Shown here: positions 17,447 to 25,273 of the stretch, piece after piece | Layout: every line of letters starts with the position of its first letter | Position numbering within the stretch: the first letter of the stretch is position 1 | NCBI RefSeq assembly: GCF_029168315.1 | Contig: NZ_JARGYD010000005.1 | Coordinates: forward strand, 248,001-312,000 | DNA from: Psychromarinibacter halotolerans | GTDB lineage: Bacteria > Pseudomonadota > Alphaproteobacteria > Rhodobacterales > Rhodobacteraceae | Direction of reading: 5' to 3' | DNA: 64,000 nucleotides | Program-made: the position numbers and the translations under genes | Notes under the pieces: model-generated | Seen by the model: the letters and a program-made list of their open reading frames with translations, nothing else | Told to the model about the DNA's origin: nothing | The model's database searches: none

Positions 17447-18529
17447 ATGTCGATTGGAAAAGCCCTGAAACTGACGATCCCGGCCGCCTTCTTCGGCTAT
17501 GCCGCTTTCGCCAACTACAGCCTGCTTACGTCGGATGTCGAAGGTCCGAAATGGGCCGGTCTGTGGAGCGGCGAGGTCACGCAGGAGATCGACACGATCT
17601 ACCGCGCGAACCTGCCGCACCGCGACCCCGCCGTCGGCATCATCGGTGCGGTCCGCTATATCGCGCTGGGCGAAGGGCGCGACGGTGTCGTCGTCGGGCG
17701 CGACGGCTGGCTGTTCTCGGACGAGGAATACCGCCCGCTCGCAACCGCGCCGCACGGGCTGGACAAGACGGTCGGTTACATCGCCAGCGTCCGCGAGACG
17801 CTGCGCGCGGCGGGGGCCGAACTGGTGGTCGTGCCGCTTCCGGCGAAACTGGACATGGAACGCGCGCAGGCCGGTGAGGACGCTCCGTCCAAACGGATCG
17901 AACAGGACTATGCCGCCTTCCTTCGGGCGCTTGACGGGGCCGGGGTGGAAACCGTGGACACCCGCCCGGTGCTGTCGCAACGCCCGGATCCCTTCTTCCG
18001 CACCGATACCCACTGGACACCCGCCGCCGCCCGCGACGTGGCCGAGGCGGTCGCCAACTCTGGCCGTGTGGCGATCGGTGACGCGTCGTTCGACGTGGTG
18101 CCCGGCCCGGCGGTCAGCTTTACCGGCGACCTCGTGTCCTTCGTGACCTCGGACAGTCTGGCGCCCTTCGTCGGCCTGCGCCCCGAGCATGTAACGCCCT
18201 ACGTGGCCGAAGCCGTGGCTGAAACCGACGCTGATGGCGGCATGGATATCTTCGGCGGCGGCGCCAGCGGGGCCTATGCGCTGGTCGGCACCAGCTATTC
18301 CGCGAACCCGAACTGGAGCTTCGCCGAAGCGCTGAAGCTGTCGCTGGCACAGGACGTGCTGAACTATGCCGAGGAGGGGCAGGGCCCCGTCGCGCCCATG
18401 GCGGCGTTCCTGTCGCGCCTTGCCTCCGGCACCGAAGAGGTGCCGCCAGTGGTGATCTGGGAATTCCCGGTTCGCTACCTGACCGATCCGGCGCTGATGG
18501 ACCGCGCCGAGGAGCGGCAGGATGCGTAA
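17447..18529 (+). CDS. algJ: AlgJ-like O-acetyltransferase, SGNH-type, membrane-anchored
   Basis: Protein of 360 residues, start at the ATG following GGAGACG. A single N-terminal hydrophobic segment (AAFFGYAAFANYSLL) anchors the periplasmic SGNH-like domain. The Asp-His pair is in FFRTDTHWTPAA (Asp187, His189) and the nucleophile in GTSYS (Ser283). The spacing of 96 residues equals that in Pseudomonas AlgX (174 to 269), so the catalytic frame is normal. It relays acetyl groups from AlgI. The segment before the nucleophile contains MDIFGGGASG, which resembles the FDLFG segment at the same place in the AlgX-like paralogue encoded downstream. Its stop overlaps the next gene by eight bases. Confidence 0.85.
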   Translation: MSIGKALKLTIPAAFFGYAAFANYSLLTSDVEGPKWAGLWSGEVTQEIDTIYRANLPHRDPAVGIIGAVRYIALGEGRDGVVVGRDGWLFSDEEYRPLATAPHGLDKTVGYIASVRETLRAAGAELVVVPLPAKLDMERAQAGEDAPSKRIEQDYAAFLRALDGAGVETVDTRPVLSQRPDPFFRTDTHWTPAAARDVAEAVANSGRVAIGDASFDVVPGPAVSFTGDLVSFVTSDSLAPFVGLRPEHVTPYVAEAVAETDADGGMDIFGGGASGAYALVGTSYSANPNWSFAEALKLSLAQDVLNYAEEGQGPVAPMAAFLSRLASGTEEVPPVVIWEFPVRYLTDPALMDRAEERQDA

Positions 18530-19322
18530 CGTTATCCTTGCCACGACCATGCTGGCGTTCGCAGGGCCCGCCACGGCGCAGGTTGTCGACCTTGGCACCG
18601 GCGGCAGTTCCGCCGACCCCGAGGCCAAGCGCATCGCGGTCGAGCTTGCGCCCGGGCTTCGGTCCACCCGTGATCTGCCGTGGAACCTGCGACAGGCACG
18701 GCGGCGGCTGATCGACGGGCAGACCGTTTCGATGACCGATCTGCGCCAGATGGCCGATCGCGGCGACGGCTTCGCGTCGTACCGCTTCGCCGAGCGCCTG
18801 ATGGAGACGGGCAACCCCGACCTTGCCGACGACGCTGCGCATTACTACGGCATGGCCGCCGCGACCGGGCGGGCGGGGGCGATCTTCGGGCTGGTGAAGG
18901 CCGTCGATGCGATCAAGGACGTGGACGCCGTCCCGCCCCGACGGCTGGACGTGATCCGCGACATTCTTCTGGCCTATGCGCGCGCCGGGAACAGCCGCGC
19001 CATCGACGCGGTGCTTCAGTACCATCTGGATGGCGTGCCGTTCGGAAGCTTCGGCGACGACGTCGAAAGCCTTGTGCTGGCTGGCAGCGGCGACGGGGCG
19101 GTGTCGCTGCAACTGGCCACCGCGCTGCTGCAACAGCCGGACCCGACCCGCGAAGAACTGGAACGCGCCCGCGACTACCTCGAACGCGCGCAGGCGTCGG
19201 AGTCGATGCGCACCGTCCTGATCGCCGGAAACCTGCTGCCAGGGGTCGAGACGGCGCTGGCCGCGTTGCCTGCTCTGGCGCCGGACACGGATGACGCCCC
19301 CATCACGGAGGACACCCAATGA
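18522..19322 (+). CDS. Exported Sel1/TPR-like repeat protein in the exopolysaccharide operon
   Basis: Protein of 266 residues with a Sec signal peptide (LATTMLAFAGPATAQ). The rest is alpha-helical with Sel1-like features: DGFASYRFAERLMETGN, DDAAHYYGMAAATGRAGAIFGL, GAVSLQLATALLQQ and ERARDYLERAQASESM. In Pseudomonas operons the TPR/Sel1 protein AlgK anchors the export complex and stabilises the AlgE porin; this is half its size and no lipobox cysteine is seen. It overlaps algJ and algX on both sides, so it is co-translated with the acetylation genes and probably belongs to their periplasmic complex. A specific function cannot be assigned. Confidence 0.65.
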   Translation: MRNVILATTMLAFAGPATAQVVDLGTGGSSADPEAKRIAVELAPGLRSTRDLPWNLRQARRRLIDGQTVSMTDLRQMADRGDGFASYRFAERLMETGNPDLADDAAHYYGMAAATGRAGAIFGLVKAVDAIKDVDAVPPRRLDVIRDILLAYARAGNSRAIDAVLQYHLDGVPFGSFGDDVESLVLAGSGDGAVSLQLATALLQQPDPTREELERARDYLERAQASESMRTVLIAGNLLPGVETALAALPALAPDTDDAPITEDTQ

Positions 19323-20791
19323 AATACCTGCTGACCACCGCCCTGATCGCACTGGCCGCTCCGGCGCTGGCCGAGACGCCTTCGGCCTTCGGATGTACCG
19401 GGCTGGAGACCGACAAGGAACTGCCCACGATCGAAGGCCGCGACGGCGTGTTCTACCGCATCCACGCGGACCTTCGTCTGCACCATTCCTTTTCGGATCA
19501 AGTCGTCGCCGACATGGCCGCCCTTAGCCGCGCGCTGGCCGAGCGGGGCACAACGCTGATCTACGTGCCGATCCCCACAAAATCCGTTGTGCTGCCGGAC
19601 CTGCTGCCGGACGAGGCGCGGCTGTACGGGTTCGATCTGGAAATCGCCAGCTGGACCCACGATCAGGTGATCGAACGCCTGCAAGAGGCCGGCGTGCTGA
19701 CCGTCGACGCCCGAAGCGCGATGAAGGACGCACCCGGCGACGCGCTGCCGTTCTTCCGCGCCGACTTTCACTGGACGGCCCGGGGCGCGGACCTGACCGC
19801 CGCCGCGATTGCCGACGTGATCCGGGCGCAGCCGGACTATGCGGACCTGCCGAAGACCGTGTTCGAGACCGTCGAAACCGGCATGGACACCGGCTTTTCC
19901 GGGATGCGCCGCATCCTGCAAAAGCACTGCCTGGACACGCTGCCAGAGCCGCAGACAATGACCTATGACACGGTGATCTCGAACGGTTCGGTCGATCTGG
20001 GGCAGGGCGAAGACGGTGCGATCGACATCGGCTTGGGCGACACCGGCGACGATGGTCCGGTCGACATCGGACTTGGCACGACCGACGAGGCCCCGGCGTC
20101 CGAAGATCCCGGCATCGACATCGGGCTGGGCGATGACGAGGATGCGGGCGGCGGCGGCTTCGATCTGTTCGGCGAACAGGAAGCCTCGGTGCCGGTTGCG
20201 CTGCTGGGCACGTCGTTCTCGGATTCACCGATCAACAACTTCCCCGGCTTCCTTGCCCAACATAGCGATCTGGAAGTGATCAACTACGCGATCACCGGCG
20301 GCAACCAGTTCGGCGCGATGATCTCGTACATGACGTCCGCCGAGTTTCAGGAAAACCGGCCAAGGTTCCTTGTCTGGGAGAACCCGATCTACAACAACCT
20401 CGCCCAGTACGGCGACCAGCCCATGCGCGAGCTGATCGCGGCGGCGCGCGGCGCCTGCGACACCCCGCTGGACGCGACCCTGAACGACAGCCGCACGGTC
20501 CTGACCGCCGATCTGGACGGGATGGATCTTGATGCCAGCGACAGCCTGTTCCTCGACACGTCGGGGTCTGCCGGGCTGGAGGCGCGGTTCACCTTCGTGT
20601 CCGCTGATGGCTACCGGCGCACCAAGTCCGTGGCCCGAGGCGAACGCCTGCGCCGGACCGGGCGGTTCTACATGCCACTGTCCGCCCTGTGGCCGGATGG
20701 CCCGGTGCAAGTCGAAATCGAGATGTCGCAAGTCTACGGCGCGGCTCCGACCCTTTCCGTGTGTTCCAACCAAAGCGAGGAAAAATCATGA
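19319..20791 (+). CDS. algX: AlgX-like O-acetyltransferase with acidic DIGLGD-repeat insertion
   Basis: Periplasmic protein of 490 residues with a signal peptide (LLTTALIALAAPALAET). SGNH-type residues are Asp149 and His151 in FFRADFHWTARG and Ser299 in LLGTSFSDSP. In Pseudomonas AlgX these residues are about 95 apart; here they are 150 apart because of an insertion (about residues 225-281) made of imperfect units VDLGQGED, IDIGLGDTGDDGP, VDIGLGTTDE and IDIGLGDDED ending in GGGG. The C-terminal part (about 400-485) corresponds to the carbohydrate-binding module of AlgX. AlgX is the terminal acetyltransferase of alginate; the acidic repeats could bind calcium or contact partner proteins. Overlaps the genes on both sides by four bases. 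Confidence 0.82.
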   Translation: MKYLLTTALIALAAPALAETPSAFGCTGLETDKELPTIEGRDGVFYRIHADLRLHHSFSDQVVADMAALSRALAERGTTLIYVPIPTKSVVLPDLLPDEARLYGFDLEIASWTHDQVIERLQEAGVLTVDARSAMKDAPGDALPFFRADFHWTARGADLTAAAIADVIRAQPDYADLPKTVFETVETGMDTGFSGMRRILQKHCLDTLPEPQTMTYDTVISNGSVDLGQGEDGAIDIGLGDTGDDGPVDIGLGTTDEAPASEDPGIDIGLGDDEDAGGGGFDLFGEQEASVPVALLGTSFSDSPINNFPGFLAQHSDLEVINYAITGGNQFGAMISYMTSAEFQENRPRFLVWENPIYNNLAQYGDQPMRELIAAARGACDTPLDATLNDSRTVLTADLDGMDLDASDSLFLDTSGSAGLEARFTFVSADGYRRTKSVARGERLRRTGRFYMPLSALWPDGPVQVEIEMSQVYGAAPTLSVCSNQSEEKS

Positions 20792-21417
20792 AATCTCGTC
20801 GTTTCGTACTGGCCGGGATGCTGGCCCTGTCTGCCGCGACCGGCCCGGTCATCGCGCAGGATGACGGTCTGTATCAGGATGTGTTCGACCCGAATTCCAG
20901 CTTCATCCGCGTGCTTGCCCCGGACGAAGCCTTCGCCACTGTCGACGGCACAGAGGTGCGCAACCTCGACGAGGGCGTGTCGTCCTACGTCAACGTGATG
21001 CCGGGCAGTGTCGAGGTGGCGCTGCCGTCGGCCACCACCAGCATCGAGGTCGCGCCAAGCAGCTACTACACGGTGGTGCTGTCCGAGGCGGGCGAACCCG
21101 AGGTGCTGACCGACACGATGGTCAACAGCCCGTCGAAGTCGGACGTCAGCTTCTACAACCTCACCGGCAACGACGCAGTCGAGCTGTACGTTCCGGCCGC
21201 CAAGGCGGTGGCCATCGGCGATGTCGCGCCCGGCCTTGGCAAGTCCGTCGCCCTGAAGGCGCCGCTGACGCTGGATTTCGAACTGCGCGCGGATGGCGAA
21301 ACCCTCGCCTCGGTCGCGGCGGTCGAACTGAAGCGCAAGGCGGGCGTGTCCATCGTCCTGACCGAACTGGATGGCGCCTATACCGCCATCGCGGTTCCCA
21401 ACAGCTACACCCAGTAA
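20788..21417 (+). CDS. algF: AlgF-like alginate O-acetylation adaptor protein
   Basis: Periplasmic protein of 209 residues, start at the ATG of an ATGA overlap with algX; a signal peptide ends near GPVIAQ-DDG. It shows the two-domain beta-rich layout of AlgF (216 residues in Pseudomonas): NSSFIRVLAPDEAFATVDG in the first half and SFYNLTGNDAVELYVP in the second. AlgF is required for alginate acetylation and bridges AlgJ and AlgX without being an acetyltransferase itself. Presence of algI, J, X and F together strongly argues that the polymer is O-acetylated. Confidence 0.85.
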   Translation: MKSRRFVLAGMLALSAATGPVIAQDDGLYQDVFDPNSSFIRVLAPDEAFATVDGTEVRNLDEGVSSYVNVMPGSVEVALPSATTSIEVAPSSYYTVVLSEAGEPEVLTDTMVNSPSKSDVSFYNLTGNDAVELYVPAAKAVAIGDVAPGLGKSVALKAPLTLDFELRADGETLASVAAVELKRKAGVSIVLTELDGAYTAIAVPNSYTQ

Positions 21418-21445
21418 GACGATCAGCCCGAGGGGGGCGAACCGC

Positions 21446-24214
21446 ATGACATCCCGAACCGACCTCCGCCCTGTCCGGCGTATTGCCCGAACCCTCGTGC
21501 TTGCGGCGGCGCTGCCCATCGTGGCGGCGCCCCGCGCCCCGGCAGACACCATCGACCTTGTCTTTCGCCCGCCCGAAATGGCGCCGCAAGAGGTCTGCAT
21601 CGCCCGTCCGCCGGACGAAGAGACCGTGGCCCTGTGGTCCGACTGGGACGGGGGCGCGCTGCCGGATATGGAGTCGGATTTCGTGCGGCGGGATCTGAAG
21701 CGCCTGCAACAGATCGACGCCCGCCGCTGGTTCGGCACCATCGACGCGATGATCGACCGGCTGGCGGAACGCGACCCCAAGTTCGCTGGCCGCAACGCGC
21801 TGCTGACCCGCATTCAGGCGATGGAGGACGCGGGCCGCTACGAAGAACTGCGCGCGCGGCGGCTGGTGCCGGATCTTGCGCGGATGGAAGGATCGGATTC
21901 GCCGCGCATCCAGAACGCCCTGTCGCGGTTCTATCGCGATGGTATCGGCGTGGAACGCGACAATGCCCGCGCGGACGAGCTGCTGATCGCGGCGGGCTAT
22001 GGCGGCAACGCTGACGCGCTGCTGACCCTGTCGCAACTGGCCGCCGAGGGCCGTGCCCCGGAAGGCTGGGACGTGCCGGTCGATCTTGCCGTCACGATGG
22101 CCTTCGGGTCGCTGGTGGGCGAGCTGAACCCGACCATCTGCGACCGCACCTCGCGCATCGCCCGTGAATACCACAACGGCGAAGTCGTCACCCACGACGC
22201 ACGCCTTGCCCACGACTGGTATCGCTTCACCGCCGATCTGGGCGACGACTATGCCGCGTGGAAAGTGGTCGAATATCACATGCAGGCGGAAGGCTTCGAA
22301 AAGGACAACGACGTCCTGCTGAAGTACCTGACGCAGGCGTCCGACGGCGGGCTGAGCTATGCCCAGATCGAACTTGGCCGCCTGTACGAAGCCGGATCGC
22401 TGGTCGAACACGACCTTGACCGCGCCCTGTCCCTGTACAAGGCCGCGGCCGCTGGCGGCGGCCGTCCCGGCCTGACCCGCGTCGCGCTGTTCCTTGAAGA
22501 ACATAAGGCAGAATACGCCGGGCAGCAGGACGACCGCATCGCGGCGCTGACCGCGATTTCCGAGATGAACGACGCGCCGGGCTGGGTGTTCACCCGCCTT
22601 GCGCAGAACGTGCTGGAAACCAAAGGCCGCTGGGCTGGCGAGGCGCAGGCGATGGCCCTGCTGGAAGAAGCCTCGGCGCGGGGCGACCTTGACGGCATCA
22701 CCCGCCTTGCGACCATGCTGATCGCCCGCCGCCAGTCGCCCGAGGAATTCGAGCGTGCGATCGGGATGCTCAGCCGGTCGGTGTCCGTCTATGGCGGTGT
22801 GACGCCTTCAAAACGGCTGGCCGCCGCGTTCATGTGTCAGGCCGCCGACAGCCCCCGGCTGGAAGAAGCCGCCTATTGGTCCGCCACCGAAGAGGCCACC
22901 GCCTCTGCCAACATCGAGATCCCCGTGGCGCAGTTGATTGCCCTTACCCCGGAACAGAACCCGCGCGAAATCGCGATCATCCAAAGCCAGGCGCTGTATG
23001 GGCGGCCAAGCTCTCTGGCGAGCTGGCTGAAATACCTCGACTATGCCGCCTTCGCCGACGACGAGATGCGCGAGTTCTGGCAGGAATATTCCGAGCAGTA
23101 CAACGACGTGCTGAACGCCCTCGCCAAGCTTGAACTGCAGCTTGCCAGCAACCCCGAACAGCGCCTTGCCGCCTTCGACATGCTGCGGCGTGAATACCAG
23201 CAGTCGGGCGCACCGGCGGCGCTGGAACTGGCGCAGGCGTTGCTGGACTATGACGCTGCCGGTGATGCCACCACGCGCGAGGATATCCTTGCGCTGCTGC
23301 GCGAACCGGCCGAAGCCGGGATCGGCGCTGCGATCCAGCTGATCGCCAGCCTCGATGCCGACGCCGCGCACCGTCAGACGATCTACGACCAATATGCCGG
23401 GGTCATCGCCGACAACGGCGACTTCGACGCGCTGGTCTTCGCCGCGCCCTTCGTTCAGGGCGAAACTCGCGATCTGTACCTGTCCCGCGCGGCCGGCGTC
23501 ATGCGCTGCGACTACAAGCACGCAATGGCTATGGCGCAGTTGTCCAACACGTTGGGCGACGAGACCGAGGTGTCGCACTGGCTGGACATCGCAGAGCACC
23601 TGACCGGCCAGAACGCATGGGCGATGCGCGGGCTGGCCGAGATGAAGATGGACGCAGGCGGCCCGGATGCCGCGACCGAGGCCCAAACGCTGTTGGAGCA
23701 GGCCGTCGCGCTGGGCGACGACAGCGCATCGCGCGATCTGTTCGAACTGGCGCTTCTGGCGGATCAGCCGACCTACGATCCCGAGGGCGCGGTCGCCATG
23801 ATCGACGCGGCCCGCGAGGGCGACCAATGGGAGATGCTGGCAAGCTACCTCAGCCGTTATCGCGGCGCCGACGACGCCGTGAAGGCAGAGATCGAGGCCC
23901 GCCTCGACATGCCTGTCCTGTACCGCACGGCGGCGGCGAACGGCGACATCTATTCGATGCGGGCCTACGGCCAGTATCTGCAAGAGACCGCCGAGGATGC
24001 CGACACGCTGGCCGAGTCCACCGACTGGCTGCGCAAGGCCGCAGAAGGCGGCGACACGACCGCGATGGCCGAATACGGCGAGGCGCTGGCCTTCGGCATC
24101 GGCACCCAAGCGAACCCGGCCGAGGCGGTGACCTGGCTGGAAAAGGCGGCGGCCGGTGGCAGCCGCAAAGCAACCGAAATCACCGCGCTGATCAGACTAA
24201 GCGAGGAGAGCTAA
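21446..24214 (+). CDS. Large exported Sel1-repeat protein, candidate AlgK-equivalent scaffold
   Basis: Protein of 922 residues. The ATG is preceded by GAGGGGGGCG and gives a signal peptide (LVLAAALPIVAAPRAPA). Sel1/TPR-type helical pairs run along its length, for example LSRFYRDGIGVERDNARADELL, YAQIELGRLYEAGSLVEHDLDR, and AMAEYGEALAFGIGTQANPAEA near the C-terminus. AlgK, the Pseudomonas outer-membrane lipoprotein of the alginate complex, is built from such repeats but is about half this length; no lipobox is seen here. Given its position between algF and algL, it likely fills the AlgK role as a long periplasmic scaffold and may span more of the periplasm. This is inference from fold and context. 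Confidence 0.68.
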   Translation: MTSRTDLRPVRRIARTLVLAAALPIVAAPRAPADTIDLVFRPPEMAPQEVCIARPPDEETVALWSDWDGGALPDMESDFVRRDLKRLQQIDARRWFGTIDAMIDRLAERDPKFAGRNALLTRIQAMEDAGRYEELRARRLVPDLARMEGSDSPRIQNALSRFYRDGIGVERDNARADELLIAAGYGGNADALLTLSQLAAEGRAPEGWDVPVDLAVTMAFGSLVGELNPTICDRTSRIAREYHNGEVVTHDARLAHDWYRFTADLGDDYAAWKVVEYHMQAEGFEKDNDVLLKYLTQASDGGLSYAQIELGRLYEAGSLVEHDLDRALSLYKAAAAGGGRPGLTRVALFLEEHKAEYAGQQDDRIAALTAISEMNDAPGWVFTRLAQNVLETKGRWAGEAQAMALLEEASARGDLDGITRLATMLIARRQSPEEFERAIGMLSRSVSVYGGVTPSKRLAAAFMCQAADSPRLEEAAYWSATEEATASANIEIPVAQLIALTPEQNPREIAIIQSQALYGRPSSLASWLKYLDYAAFADDEMREFWQEYSEQYNDVLNALAKLELQLASNPEQRLAAFDMLRREYQQSGAPAALELAQALLDYDAAGDATTREDILALLREPAEAGIGAAIQLIASLDADAAHRQTIYDQYAGVIADNGDFDALVFAAPFVQGETRDLYLSRAAGVMRCDYKHAMAMAQLSNTLGDETEVSHWLDIAEHLTGQNAWAMRGLAEMKMDAGGPDAATEAQTLLEQAVALGDDSASRDLFELALLADQPTYDPEGAVAMIDAAREGDQWEMLASYLSRYRGADDAVKAEIEARLDMPVLYRTAAANGDIYSMRAYGQYLQETAEDADTLAESTDWLRKAAEGGDTTAMAEYGEALAFGIGTQANPAEAVTWLEKAAAGGSRKATEITALIRLSEES

Positions 24215-24216
24215 CC

Positions 24217-25260
24217 ATGAAGACCCGCACACTGACCATCTGCCTGGCCGCCGCGGCAAGCCTTGGCATCCCCGCAGCACCGGCGCTCGCCCAAACGGAA
24301 GCGGCCTGCGTCACCGTGCCAGAGCCGGTCGTCAGCCTGTCCTACGGCAGCCGCTATATCGACGACGACGACAGCCGGTCCGTGGTGGACGAGGAGTCCG
24401 AACAGGCCGTAAACGACGCGCTGCGCCCGATCGACGATTTCCTGCGAGACCTGACGTCCGAGGCCAACGCGGTGCTGCGCGGCGGTGACGACCGGCAAGA
24501 GAAGGCTGACTGCGTGGTCGCCGCCATCGCCGAATGGGCAGAGGCCGACGCCCTGTCCGATCTGGGCACCTTCAACGCCGGTCTTACCGTCGGCGCGCGC
24601 TATGCCGGCTTTGCGATGGCGTACCGACAGGTCCGCCCCTACAGCAGCCTGATGGCCGAGGGCGAGGCGATCGAGGAATGGCTGTCCACCCGCGTCCGCG
24701 AGCAGATGACCTTCTGGGAGGAAGAGGCGACGCCGGGCGCCAAGACAGGCAACCTGCGGGCGTGGGCCGCGCTGGCCGTGAACCTTGTGGGCGACATAAC
24801 GGGCGACGACGACGCGCTGTTCTGGTCCGCGTCCTCGATCACCCACGTCATGTGCACCGCGCTGGACGACGGCAGCCTGCCGCAGGAAATGAAGCGCGGC
24901 AATTACGCACTGCACTATCAGTTGCACGCGATTTCGCCCTTGGTGGTCACCGCCGCGCTGCTGGAAGAGCAGGGCCTGTCGGTCAAGGACAACTGCGGCG
25001 ATGCCCTGCAGCGGATCGTGATCTATGCCCTGAACGACATCGAGAACGAAGGCGCCGCCGCGATGGAATATTCGGGCAAGGAACAAAGTTACTGGGACGG
25101 CACCGAAGAACTGGAAAGCCACGAGATGGCGTGGCTTGAAGCCTATCTGACCCTGTTTCCGGACCCCGAGATCGACGCGTACGCAGAGCAGTTCCGCCCG
25201 CTTGGCAATTCCAAGCTGGGCGGATCGCAGTCGCTTTTGTGGGGCGCGCCCACGAACTGA
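24217..25260 (+). CDS. algL: AlgL-like polysaccharide lyase family 5 protein lacking the active-site histidine
   Basis: Periplasmic protein of 347 residues with a signal peptide ending near PALAQ. It aligns along its length with Pseudomonas AlgL (PL5, poly-mannuronate lyase): VVAAIAEWAEADALSDL, EAIEEWLSTRVREQM, KRGNYALHYQLHAISPL and the SHEMAWLEAYLTLFPDP tail. The catalytic segment NNHSYWAAW of AlgL is replaced by GNLRAWAAL (178-186): the Asn survives (179) but the catalytic His becomes Leu180. Arg227 and Tyr234 of the second motif are kept, and the lysine near the N-terminus is Arg46. Lyase activity is doubtful; a structural role or altered specificity is possible. Last gene of the operon, 3 bases after the Sel1 gene. 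Confidence 0.82.
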   Translation: MKTRTLTICLAAAASLGIPAAPALAQTEAACVTVPEPVVSLSYGSRYIDDDDSRSVVDEESEQAVNDALRPIDDFLRDLTSEANAVLRGGDDRQEKADCVVAAIAEWAEADALSDLGTFNAGLTVGARYAGFAMAYRQVRPYSSLMAEGEAIEEWLSTRVREQMTFWEEEATPGAKTGNLRAWAALAVNLVGDITGDDDALFWSASSITHVMCTALDDGSLPQEMKRGNYALHYQLHAISPLVVTAALLEEQGLSVKDNCGDALQRIVIYALNDIENEGAAAMEYSGKEQSYWDGTEELESHEMAWLEAYLTLFPDPEIDAYAEQFRPLGNSKLGGSQSLLWGAPTN

Positions 25261-25273
25261 TGCGGATCGGGCG

